Shown one piece after another: positions 23,542 through 34,400 of a DNA stretch of 64,000 nt (its first letter is position 1; every line of letters begins with the position of its first letter). Under the pieces are notes generated by a model. That model saw only the letters and a program-made list of their open reading frames with translations. It ran no database searches and had not been told where the DNA came from. The stretch covers positions 107,501-171,500 of the forward strand of contig WBZZ01005947.1 in NCBI GenBank assembly GCA_019918135.1. The letters are read 5' to 3'. Origin of the DNA: Paulinella micropora (lineage: Eukaryota > Cercozoa > Imbricatea > Euglyphida > Paulinellidae). Position numbers and translations under genes: made by a program.

Positions 23542-26500
23542 TTAGAACACAGGATGCCCACACTTGATCTCACCGCCAGACTGAGGTGGTTTATCCGTCG
23601 CCTTATTCAGCGAATCTTTTTCGCCAGCAGGGAGCCGCACAGAGAAACTGTCGTGACAATACACTGGATTAGTAATCCAATCGTTCTTCTTTGGCAGCAA
23701 AGGGCTGCAGGGAAAGCCTGCACTACTGCGAATTACAGGGTCGCTAAAATTCTCTGGCCCAGGAACTGAAAAGCTACCAAAACAAGCACCGGGCTCTGCC
23801 ACCATCTTCGGCTGCACCGAGCCTGAAGGCATGGACAGGCTAAAGCTGGATAGGCAAACAGGCGTGATCGGATCGTCTTTACGTGGATTCGATGATTCAA
23901 CAGCATCGCTACTTGCACGGTCTCTGGCGGAGGTTGTTGCGCTGTTGGTATACTGTTCGTGCGCGTTGGTGTGTGCCTGTTGGTAGTCTGTCGCTGTAAC
24001 AGCCCTGTTATCTTTGCTCACGGTGACAGAGCCCTTGCACAGTCGGTCAGACACCGACCTCTGCGTCGCCGCCTTCTGGCACTCGATGCACACGGAAACC
24101 GAGACCGACCCCTGCGTCGTCACGACCCCGGCGTTCTTGCAACCGACGTCAGAAACCGACCCCTGCGTCGTCACGACCCCGGCGTTCTTGCAAACGCTGC
24201 ACACAGAAACCGAGACCGACCCCGGCGTCGTCACGACCCCGGCGTTCTTGCAAACGCTGCACACAGAAACCGAGAACGACCCCGGCGAATGTGGCATTGC
24301 CTTTTGGTCTTTGACGTCGGAACCCGAGGCCACACTCGCCGCGGCACTGTCGCGTTCCTTGCACGCCGGGCAGAAAGACACAGTCACGGACTTCTGCGGC
24401 GCCGCTTGCTGATAATTGCTGCGCACGGAACCCGAGGCCGGCATTGCCTTTCGGCACGCGATGCACAAGGAAACCGAGAACGACCCCTGCGTCGTCACGA
24501 CCCCGGCGTTCTGGCAAACGACGTCGGAACCCGAGGCCACAGTCGTCGCCGCCTTCTGGCACTCGATGCACACGGAAACCGACAACGACCCCGGCGTCGC
24601 GGCCATGTTGTCTGCGCACGCCTTGCACAATCCGTCCGACATCGACTCCTGCGTTGTCACGACCTCGGCGTTCTGGCAAACGCTGCACACAGAAACCGAG
24701 AACGACCCCTGCGTCGTCACGACCCCGGCGTTCTTGCAAACGCTGCACAAGGAAACCGAGACCGACCCCGGCGTCGTCACGACCCCGGCGTTCTTGCAAA
24801 CGCTGCACAAGGAAACCGAGAACGACCCCTGCGAATGTGGCATTGCCTTTTGGTCTTTGACGTCGGAACCCGAGGCCACACTCGCCGCGGCACTGTCGCG
24901 TTCCTTGCACGCCGGGCAGAAAGACACAGTCACTGACTTCTGCGGCGCCGCTTGCTGATAATTGCTGCGCACGGAATCCGAGGCCGGCATTGCCTTTCGG
25001 CACGCGATGCACAAGGAAACCGAGAACGACCCCTGCGTCGTCACGGCCCCGGCGTTCTGGCAGACGACGTCGGAACCCGAAGCCACATTCGCCGCGGCAC
25101 TGTCGCATTCCTTGCACGCCGGGCAGAAAGACACAGTCACGGACTTCTGCGGCGCCGCTTGCTGATAATTGCTGCGCACGGAACCCGACCCCTGCGAATG
25201 TGGCATTGCTTTTCGGCACGCGATGCACACGGAAACCGACCCCTGCGTCGTCACGACCGCGGCGTTCTGGCAGACGACGTCGGAAACCGAGGCCACAGTC
25301 GCCGCGGCTTGCAGCGCGTCCTTGCACGCCGGGCAGAAAGACACAGTCACGGACCCCTGCGTCGCGACTTCGTGCTTGCATTTGCGGCACCAAGACCCAG
25401 TGAAGCTCGCGGTGATGGCGCGTTTGCACCTTTCACAAACAGGAACGGAGACCGACCGAGACAAGCTGATACTTTGGGCCAAAACACCGTGCTGACAATC
25501 TTGCATTGAAAACTTGGACGCGGTCTTTCGTAGGCAGCTGTCGCACCAAGAACTTGCACCGGATCCAGAGACCTCACGCTTAGACGCTTTCGACACTCTT
25601 GTATTTCGCAGGCAGTTGTCGCAGAAGGAACCTGATCCAGAGGCTCCATGTTTAGTCGCATGGCTACACGCCGGTACTGTTGTCTTTTTCGGATACTTAT
25701 GATCAGCATCAAGCACATACCCGTCCGTTCTTAACCCCGGTCTCTGGGAACCACCTCCCGAAGACACCGAGGCCGGCGCTGCCAGATCGCCTGAGCCTTG
25801 TTTGGTGCCGGGTACGATCGCGGCCACCACACAAACACGCAAAATAGCGGGCTTTGCTAGATTCTCCAAATCGAAAGGAGGCGGGCTCGGATCTTGTGCT
25901 GTGACTTGTCCAAGCCGTAGTGCTTCTCCAAGCAAGCCACGCGTGTCACTAGGCAACAAGAGCCGCACGCTACCATCTTTCTCAAACTGGAAATATTCAC
26001 GGGCTTTGCTTGCTCTGGGCTCTGCCCGACTGTTTAAGGGCACACCGATTTTCGTAGCTTCATCTTGCGAGTCTGTGCTCGAGTCCGTCAGGGAATCGTT
26101 CGGCCTCTCTGAATCAGCGCATTGTTTCCACGACATATAATGTGCTAGAACTAGGATTTGTTCGGCCGTGCTAAGGGTTTTGCCTGCTGGCACATGTATG
26201 TTTGTCTGGAGCAGGGCCCGGATGTCTGCGCCGATCTCTGGGTTGCCTACCGTAGCAAGCCTGATCTTGAACGTGTTGTCGTAGAGAGCGTCGAGCTGGC
26301 CGATCTGGAAGTGAGTACAGCCGTCGTCGTTACGGTCTGAGGACTCGTTTTCCCGTATCTTGACGCAGGACGCCCAGAGCAGCGGGAACACGTGGCCGTC
26401 CTGGCGCAACGAGTCGATTGCAGCTTGGTAGCACGAAGGCTCCGTGGGCAGTTGATAAACCTTGTTAATCACCTGCACCTTGCACTCTGGCTCAAACAAG

Positions 26501-26880
26501 CATGGCAGCCGGGGGCAGATCATTCTTTTTTGTATGCAGTCTTGCAGGCTTGCGGCGTCCGTTACAGGATCACTTTGAAATACCTCCTTGAGACTTTGCA
26601 AGGAACGTTTCTTTGGGTTAAAGCTCCAATACATCTGCAAGTATTGGAGCAGCTTCTCCTCCACAGAACAGGCCGATTTACTGCCTGCCAATTTGCTCTC
26701 GAGCAGATGATACATTGAGGGATCCATTTCACCATCATTAGGCAGCTGCTGTAAATCGTGGGCGGTAATTGCCAGGCACTGCCTGTCTCCGCCGGCCGGG
26801 GCTTGAATACTCGCAGAAATCGTATCATCATAACCACCGAACACACTCATGTCTTCGTCTCGTTCGAATAGGTCTGCCAT
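23542..26880 (-). CDS. CxxC-repeat protein with Ser/Val-rich tandem repeats
   Basis: The 1,112-residue frame looks whole. I prefer the Met of MADLFERDED over a Met six codons upstream, because the conserved-looking acidic N terminus begins there. The first ~350 residues are globular and helical without a known motif. The central part holds some 25 short modules built on SVSVSVCSVCKNAGVVTTQG or SVTVSFCPACKE. Each module has a CxxC pair, so the protein may bind many zinc ions or form disulfide ladders. A Ser/Pro-rich tail follows. The repeats suggest an extended structural, perhaps tegument-like, molecule. Repeat copies are very similar at the DNA level, implying recent expansion. No known family is assigned. 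Confidence 0.7.
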   Translation of the reverse strand: MADLFERDEDMSVFGGYDDTISASIQAPAGGDRQCLAITAHDLQQLPNDGEMDPSMYHLLESKLAGSKSACSVEEKLLQYLQMYWSFNPKKRSLQSLKEVFQSDPVTDAASLQDCIQKRMICPRLPCLFEPECKVQVINKVYQLPTEPSCYQAAIDSLRQDGHVFPLLWASCVKIRENESSDRNDDGCTHFQIGQLDALYDNTFKIRLATVGNPEIGADIRALLQTNIHVPAGKTLSTAEQILVLAHYMSWKQCADSERPNDSLTDSSTDSQDEATKIGVPLNSRAEPRASKAREYFQFEKDGSVRLLLPSDTRGLLGEALRLGQVTAQDPSPPPFDLENLAKPAILRVCVVAAIVPGTKQGSGDLAAPASVSSGGGSQRPGLRTDGYVLDADHKYPKKTTVPACSHATKHGASGSGSFCDNCLRNTRVSKASKREVSGSGASSWCDSCLRKTASKFSMQDCQHGVLAQSISLSRSVSVPVCERCKRAITASFTGSWCRKCKHEVATQGSVTVSFCPACKDALQAAATVASVSDVVCQNAAVVTTQGSVSVCIACRKAMPHSQGSGSVRSNYQQAAPQKSVTVSFCPACKECDSAAANVASGSDVVCQNAGAVTTQGSFSVSLCIACRKAMPASDSVRSNYQQAAPQKSVTVSFCPACKERDSAAASVASGSDVKDQKAMPHSQGSFSVSLCSVCKNAGVVTTPGSVSVSLCSVCKNAGVVTTQGSFSVSVCSVCQNAEVVTTQESMSDGLCKACADNMAATPGSLSVSVCIECQKAATTVASGSDVVCQNAGVVTTQGSFSVSLCIACRKAMPASGSVRSNYQQAAPQKSVTVSFCPACKERDSAAASVASGSDVKDQKAMPHSPGSFSVSVCSVCKNAGVVTTPGSVSVSVCSVCKNAGVVTTQGSVSDVGCKNAGVVTTQGSVSVSVCIECQKAATQRSVSDRLCKGSVTVSKDNRAVTATDYQQAHTNAHEQYTNSATTSARDRASSDAVESSNPRKDDPITPVCLSSFSLSMPSGSVQPKMVAEPGACFGSFSVPGPENFSDPVIRSSAGFPCSPLLPKKNDWITNPVYCHDSFSVRLPAGEKDSLNKATDKPPQSGGEIKCGHPVF
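24040..25450 (-). repeat. Coding tandem repeats of about 50-70 bp
   Basis: The coding repeats of the CxxC protein occupy this interval. Two higher-order blocks (about 24290-24480 and 24830-25020) are almost identical and contain the same order of modules. This indicates duplication of multi-module segments rather than of single modules. Confidence 0.85.
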
Positions 26881-27288
26881 TTTTTTTGTTAGAAACAAGA
26901 GCTTTTTTCTTAATAATTTATTCTGTCAAGGTGGCCGCCGCTTGCTGAAAAGGGGAGGGGGGGGGCGGAAATGTTGAAGTGTTTTTTTTGTTTTGTTCCT
27001 GTTTTTTTAAAAATCTTTTCCTCCGCTCCCAGCAACCCCAGCTTTGCTTCCATCCACGCGATTTTTTTATTGTTTGCTTTTCGGGAAAGTCCCCCCCCCC
27101 CCCGCCCATCTGGTTTTCTTTTTTTGCTCCCCCCTCCCCGCCTCTCCCACCCCCCCCCCCCCCCCCCCCCCCATCCTTGCCGTCTGCTGTTTGGCGCCCC
27201 CTCCCTCCCACCCACAGTCTGCAAAAAAAAGTTCAAAGGACTACGACAGGCCTACATTTTCTCTTCCGTATTCCAAGTTGTTTTTAGT
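26881..27288. promoter_or_regulatory. Divergent spacer with long poly-C
   Basis: This lies between the divergent CxxC-repeat and kinase genes. It carries a poly-C run of more than 20 bases near 27150 and several T runs. No further gene is seen. Confidence 0.35.
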
Positions 27289-28209
27289 ATGCTTGGTTCC
27301 TGTACTGTCTCCGCGGGGGTTTCTTTCTTAAATCTCTTCAGGTTTGCAGAAGAATCAGGTAGGGGCGGCTATTCACATGTCTGGCGAGCGGCTTGCTTGT
27401 TGGACGATGCTACACATGACATCGTCGCCATCAAAATCTATACTGAATGCCAGCAGCTTCTGCACAGACAGGAATTCTATTTCCAGCGAGAATTATTTTT
27501 TCATGAGAGCACCGCAGTCGGGCTGGTCCCAGAGCCATTCGTTTTTATTGGTAACGCAGACTACAGCGCCATCGTAATGGAATTCATTCCGTACTCGTTG
27601 CCATACTTAATGCAGTGGCCCTCAACAAGGTGCCGTGCGCTAGAGTATTTAGCACAGCTTACAGTTCTTTTAGGGCCCCTCCACCGCGCAGGGTTTGTAC
27701 ACCGCGACATCAAACCACAGAATATTGGATTCCGCGGACATGGTGGAAACGTCTGTCTCATAGATTTCGGGCTCTCGGTCTTTCCGTGCTTGAGTGTTAG
27801 CGGCCGCCGAGACTGTCTGGCCGGGACACTTTCCTATATGAGCACGGAAAGCCATAATCAGAACCCGCCGAGCTGGCGAGACGACGTGTGGAACTTGGTT
27901 TACACCTTCTTTGAAGTGCTGGCGGGTCCGCTGCCGTGGTCTTCGGCCTACATCCCCCGTAAAAGACAGATATCAGAAAAAAACCAGTCTGTACTGAAAG
28001 CCAAGCTAGAATGGGAGCGCAGTCTTACAGAGGGCCGGACTTCCCACTGGTACGATCCGTACCTAATGGAGTGCATCCGAATCTGTAGAACGTCTTCAGA
28101 TGAAAGTCAGGTCCACCAAGACATTGCCATGGTAATAGGCGATTGCAAACAAACATACTCAACCAGGTACAAACGGGGAAAGGGGCTGCAAAATGCGCAG
28201 AGCTATTAA
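27289..28209 (+). CDS. CK1-like serine/threonine protein kinase
   Basis: The ~306-residue product has the full protein-kinase set. It shows a glycine-rich loop ESGRGGYSHVW (residues 22-32), the VAIK lysine near 49, HRDIKPQN (138-145) and DFG (159-161). An activation/substrate segment GTLSYMSTESH follows. The order and the GTLSYMSTE form, with a short C-lobe, resemble the casein-kinase-1/VRK-like group, which large DNA viruses (for example poxvirus B1) often carry. The kinase should phosphorylate virion or host proteins on Ser/Thr. A pyrimidine-rich tract ending CAG lies just before the glycine loop, so a short intron near the N terminus is possible and the exact start is uncertain. Confidence 0.85.
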   Translation: MLGSCTVSAGVSFLNLFRFAEESGRGGYSHVWRAACLLDDATHDIVAIKIYTECQQLLHRQEFYFQRELFFHESTAVGLVPEPFVFIGNADYSAIVMEFIPYSLPYLMQWPSTRCRALEYLAQLTVLLGPLHRAGFVHRDIKPQNIGFRGHGGNVCLIDFGLSVFPCLSVSGRRDCLAGTLSYMSTESHNQNPPSWRDDVWNLVYTFFEVLAGPLPWSSAYIPRKRQISEKNQSVLKAKLEWERSLTEGRTSHWYDPYLMECIRICRTSSDESQVHQDIAMVIGDCKQTYSTRYKRGKGLQNAQSY

Positions 28210-28495
28210 ATTTTTTTTGGAGAATTTTCTGCCGGCGGCTCTTACGCAATGAGACAAAGGTAGCTATGATGATAAGAAAAAAGGCGGGAGATCCACTGTA
28301 AAAACAAAGAAAAGAACAAAAACAATCGCGCAAGGGGCCCCCCTCCCTCCAAAAAAAGCACCTTCCCAGCCCCGCCCGTCCCCCCCCCCCCCTACAGGCC
28401 CTTGTATGTTTTGTGTACCAGCTCCCCTTTTCTGTTTTTTTTGTGTGCTAACAAAATAAAAAGATTTTAAAAAAAAGAGACAACACAATACAACA
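28210..28495 (+). promoter_or_regulatory. Upstream region of the giant glycoprotein gene
   Basis: Poly-C and T-rich runs are followed by an A/T-rich box (CAAAATAAAAAGATTTTAAA) 30-50 bases before the glycoprotein ATG. This is TATA-like in position and content. A similar ATAAAAG precedes the AQTD-repeat gene. Confidence 0.4.
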
Positions 28496-31400
28496 ATGGA
28501 CATCGTTCTCGCCCTGGCCTTGCTGGGCGCAGTAGTATCCGGGCAGACCTGTGGGCTGTCCTTTGCGCAAAGCGTCAATTGGAGGTCCAGAATCCTAACC
28601 AATGGTTCCGGTCTGGCCCAACTTGAGGGTGACCCCTCCATCATGCTGAACATTGAAACCCCGAGCGGCTTTACGACGTCGACCTCGCCGTTCTTTGTTT
28701 CGAAAGCCTTCTGTGGAAATGAGACCTTGCCTACCACTGCCAGGTTGTCCGGTAACCCCTGTTGGGATCAGCAGATCGTGTACCTGCGCTACACGCACGA
28801 GTGCTCGCTGCTGGTACACGACGAGGGCAACGGCTATCTGCGGCTGTCGGGCTCGGTGGACGTCAATTGTACGCGCCAAACCAAATTTCTGATGCTGAAC
28901 GTGACCCAAACGTTCCGGCTCCCGCTAAGCTTCACGGTTCGCTTCCCGACGTCGCTGCGCCTGGAGTCCCAGGCCACCACACACCTGGTGAACGACAACG
29001 ACTGCTACCAAGTGTCGCACTGCTACGGTTTTGAGTGTGTGCTGCGTCGCAACAATCAGGCAGGCGCAGGCTGGCCAACGTTAGCAAGGGCGTGAACTTC
29101 TGCAACTGCAGCACCGTAGACCCTAACGGGGAGTCTGGCGTGTGCACGGGCGTAGTGCACACGGGCGTTCATTGCGAGAAGGACAACAGCGCGCCCATCA
29201 GCCGCAACTGTCCTACCTCTGCCCTGACTGTCAACCTAGACGACGACGGCGCGTTCCTGTCCTTGAGCACGCTGGGCGGGCCGTACGGCCCGCCGGGCTA
29301 CACCGTGCCGTCGTGGGGCGACTGCACCTCGCCGCTGATGCCTAACCTCTATCGTGTGGCCGGGGTGCACCGCACGATCACTCCGCCGGGCGGCCCGGCC
29401 GCGAACCTCAACCTAGGTTCGCCAAACCACAGCCAGTTTGTGTACGATTACGGCATGGCCACGTACGTGCTAAATGTCAAGGGTGTTTGGTCGGTTGCTT
29501 ACGCGGTCGCGGACGTAGCCGGCAACACTCGACTGTGTAATTTCACCGTGAACGTCATTGACACGTCCCCGCCCAACCTCGACCGTTACGGCCTGTGCGC
29601 CGGCGGCCGCGAGCTGCGCCTGCGCGGCCAGGACTCGGAGCCCTACTTGGACCCGCTGCACCGCGCCGATACGGGCGCGGGGGGCAACCTGAGCGAAACG
29701 ATTTTGGCCGCGTGGTACGCGGCGGGCTTTGGCGCCAATGACCTGAGGCTGCTGGAACTGTTCTCGCAAGACTTGTGCGACCACAGCTACGACAACATCG
29801 ACGACAACAACACGCACTGCAACGTGTACTCGTTCGAGTCGCGGTTCGGCCCGCTGCTGCTCAACTATAGCAGTGCCTTTGGCACCGGGGCTGTCATTCG
29901 GCGCTACCTGCCGGACGGCACGTACGCGGTTAACGCCGACGTGTACGACGAGGCCGGCAATCTGGCGTGGTGCAACTTCACGCTCGTCATCGACAACACG
30001 CCGCCGGCCATCAGCTGCGGCGCGGGCGGCGTGTCGCGCGGGGACGAGATCGCGGCCGATGTCATGGCGCGCCACGGAGTGCCGCGGCAGCCCGTGTACC
30101 CGGGCACGGCGTTCCGGTCCTACCACGTGCTGCTCGACACACAAACGTCTGAGGTGCAGGCCGGCGGCCTGAGCGCGCCGCTTAATAGTGCGCAGCTGCG
30201 GTTGAATGCCACGGGGGCGCAGAACGAATTCGTGCGCGCCGTGACGCGCGCGCAGCCCGGGCGCTCGGCCTGCGCGCCGTTCAACGCTACAATTCTACAG
30301 GGCACCTCGGCGACGCACTCGGCCGGCAACTGTATCACGGTGTCCCTGCGCGCAAACGCCTGGTACCAGTTTATGTCCGACGGCAATACCGGGCAGGACA
30401 CCAGCGCTAACTGGGGTTCGGTCTATGTGAACGTGACGGGCCCGGCGGGCTGTAACGCCCTGACCGGAGACGCGGGCCGCCCCGACTACCTGACCACGTT
30501 TTCCACCGGCTGCTACCCCTCGGCCGACGGCGACGCCACGTTCTGCGCTTACCCCGGCGCGGGCGAGTCCAGCTGGCTGTACACTATTGAGCAGTGGGGT
30601 TGCGACCTAGACTATATGTTGCAGTTGTCGGAGCTGTTGAGGGCCAGTGGCACGGGCGCCGGCAGCCAGCTGCAGTCAGCCTCCGGGCTACGGCTGCCGG
30701 CCCTGTTCGTGCGGCCGCCGGAGCTCGCAGGCGACGTCACGGCGCTGCGGTTTGGCTGGTCGCTGCGCGCCAGCTACGCTGCTTATGACGACGTGGGTAA
30801 CGTCGCGGTGTGCCTCGTGGACTACGAGGTGCGCGACACCTCGGCGCTGCGGGCGGTGGGCCAGCTGGCGCAGGATTTGTCCGTGACGTACACGCTGCCC
30901 CCGGACGTGTGGACCGGGGGCGCGCTGCAACTGCTGAAACCCGGGGCCGTGGCGCGGCGCCCGCTCACTATCCACCCCATGGACCTGTGGATCTGGGTCG
31001 ATAACGCGGCCTACGACTACGAGTTCTTGCCCAAGGGCGCTAGCTGGGCGGCGCACTACGCGGGCGTGTACTGCGGGCTGGGCCCCGCCGGGACAATTGC
31101 CACCGTTAACGGCACGGGCGCGCTGCCCACGGCCCGTGCGCCCACCTTTGAGCACCTGAACTTCCCGGCCGCACAGGACCCGGCGCCCGTGCTCCCCAAC
31201 ACATTGTACAGCGGCCAGATCCCGGACCCGAACCCTGCTGGTACGGCGTGGCTGCAGCGGCGCCGGCTGGCGCAAGCGGATAACTCGGGCGGCGGCGGCA
31301 CCGACTACGCGGACGGCCGCCGCCGCCTGCAGCAGATCGGGCCCGGCCCGGCCGGCTGGGTCGGCGTCGGCGGCAACTACACGTGCCTGCCGCAGTGGGA

Positions 31401-34400
31401 AGGGTTGTTCACCAACACCGCGGCCGGCAACCAGACCATCACGCCCGCGGTCTTCATCGTGCCTTACAGCGAGTACGGCGTCGTGGGCCAGGTCAACACG
31501 TGGCTGTAACTGTACCCGGGCGTGACGACCGTGACGGCCTCGGTGCGCGACGGCGGCTACTACGACTACTACTACAACACGACGGCCACCAGCAGCTCGA
31601 CGGCGCCTATCTCCACCGCGCAGCGCACGGCCGTTTTGTCGCTCACGTTCGACATCAACGTCGTGGATGAGACGCCGCCCGTGTTCTTGGACTGTGTGGA
31701 CGGGGTGTTTATGGGCCCGCGCAGCAACCTCAACATTTCGGTCGGCTCGCCTACGTTTTGGCTCACCACCCGAAGCGATGAGTTCTGGGCCGACTTATCG
31801 CTGCTGTGCGTCGCCGACAACGCAATCCTAAGCTCGGGCGTGGCGGCGCCGGGCCTGCGCGACTTCTTGCTCGTCGCCGTCGTACGGCTTCGGGCAACAA
31901 CTCTCGTACGGCGAACACTACGTGACGTACACCGCCGTGGACCCGTCGGGCAACTGGGCGACGTGCGTGCGCGCGCTGTTTGTGCATGATGTGCAGCCGC
32001 CCTCGGTGCTGTGCGCCAGCGTCGCGCACAACGACCCCGTGCTTACCGTGATTAACGGCACTACTAGCTATTACGACACTGCCATGGACGCAAACGCTTG
32101 TGGCGCACTTTCCAGCGCGGGCTTCGGGGTCGACTATGTGCGGTCGGACGTGCAGGGGCCCGCCAATGTCACGGTCGCGTGCGGCAATGCCAGGGACAAC
32201 GCCACGTTCGCGACCAGGGCCGTGCGGTGCGTGGCGACCGCGACGGACCAGGCGGGCAACCAGGCGCGGTGCGCCGTCGTGTACGACCTGCAGGACCGCG
32301 AGAAGCCCGTGGTCACGTGCGCTGCCACCGGCACGATCCCCATCAAGTCGGGCCTGTACGACCTGTCCGTCTTCCACGGTGTGTCGGACAACTGCGTGTA
32401 CGACAGTACCGTCTACACACCACCCGCGGCGGACATTGGCACGTTCAGCTTCCTGCAGTCGCCGTTCAACCTGACGGTCGTGGGCAGCGACAGGTCCCCC
32501 TACTCGCCCGCGTCGGACTCCTGCGTGGTCCGGATTACGCTCACGGGCTTCTGCGGCGACGGGCTGCTGGACTTCTACGGGGAGCACGGGCCCGCTGAGG
32601 AGTGCGAGGTGAGCCCGCACCCGGAGAGCTGGGGCTGCACCTCAGGCTGTGTGTGCGGCGCGGGCTACACCGCGGACCCGCTGGGCGGCTGCCTGCAGGT
32701 GTGCAACGGCGCGCAGTGCACACTAGACACTGCGGACCTGCAGGGCACGCGCTGCGGGAACGGTACCGTGACCACGGCGCTCGCGTCGGGCGGCTGGCGC
32801 ATCGACGCGCTCAAGCCCGACTTCACGGCCGTCAAGGGGCTCACGTTCACGACGTACTACGTGCTGCCCAACGGCGTAGGCACGCTGCACTACAGCTACC
32901 GCTTCTGGGAGCGCAACACCAGCAGTGAGCTTCAACGCGACGCAAGTGACCTCGGCGCTGCTCCTGCCCGACGAACAGCTGGTGCTGGAGTGGTATCCCG
33001 AAGGTAGCATCAACCAAGCGCTCAACGTGCCGAGTGCGAACGACGCGCTGCGGCTCGACGTGTGCGGCTGCGACTTCCAGAACTCCAGCCGCGCGCTCGC
33101 CGCCTTCGTGCTCGCCGAGAACAACACGCTCGTGAACGCGGACCTGTACTGCGCGCCGCTTAACCTCGAGAGCCAGTACAACGCGGCTACGGCGTGCTGG
33201 ACCTTTCGCATCTGCCGCACCGGCGTCATCGTCATCGGCGAGCCGTTGCGCGCCGAGGGCAACCTGCTGCAGTGCCTGAGCAACGAGACAATTGTTGTGA
33301 ACAACTCCGGCACTGGCTGCAGCTGGAGTGAGGCGTCGTGGAACCTGGCTGAGCGCGTCTCTCGCAATCCCGGCACGACGGTCGAGCAGCTGCGCCTCGT
33401 GTCTACCGGCACCCCGACCGCGCTGTACCTCAACACGACTTCGCTAGATCGCGGCCACTTCGCCGCGGCGCAGACCACGTCGGTGACGGTGCGCGCGCTG
33501 GGTGACGGCGGCTTCGTGGACCCTGGCTGCACGTGGCTCGTGACGACATTAGATGTGCTGGCGCCGTACTTCGAGTGCGCGCTGGACGGTGGTCTCAACG
33601 GCACGGCAACCGCGTACGGGAACGACCCCGGGAAGAACTACTCGCAACGCAGCGGCTACCGCACGCGTGCGCTTGTGGACGAGACAGACGTCACGCGCTA
33701 CGTGGCCTTCGACAGCGCGCTGGGTACACTACAGGCGCCGGAGGTCAACGGCTCAAGTGTGCGCTTCTACATCGGCACCACGACGCTGACGTGGGTCGGC
33801 GCCGACCTCGAGCGGGAACCAGGCCGTGGACTGCGTGCTGCAAATTACTATCGACGACGTGGACGCGCCCCTGCTCACCTGCCCGAACATGACGGTGCAG
33901 ACGCTGCCGGGCGCCAACTACTGGAACGGCACGTCCGCCGTTGCTACTGCGGTCGACAACTTTGACGCAACCGCTGACGTTCCCCATCCCGACCCCGCTA
34001 GTGTACACCGGCGCGAACGCTTTCCACGTGCTCACGCGAAGCGTCGACGACACTTACGGCAACACGGGCTTCTGCCAGTTCGCGGTCTGGGTGCTGGATA
34101 ACCAGGCGCCGGTGTTTAACAGTTGCCCCACCGAAGACCTGACGATTGTCGTCGGCAACGCCAGCTACGTGATTAACGTCAATACTTTCTTTAGCGTGAC
34201 CGACAACTCGGACCCCTCGCCGCGCCTGTTCTACGACCTGGTGGTCGGCGAGGCACAGTCGGTGGTATTCGTGCGCACGCTGCCGCAGCTGGACGTGCGC
34301 CTGATCCCGTTCAACCTGACCGTGCTCGTTACGGCCGAGGACGCGCACTCGGGCCTCAACAGCACGTGCTCGCTGCGCTTCGTGCTGCTGGACGGCGCCA

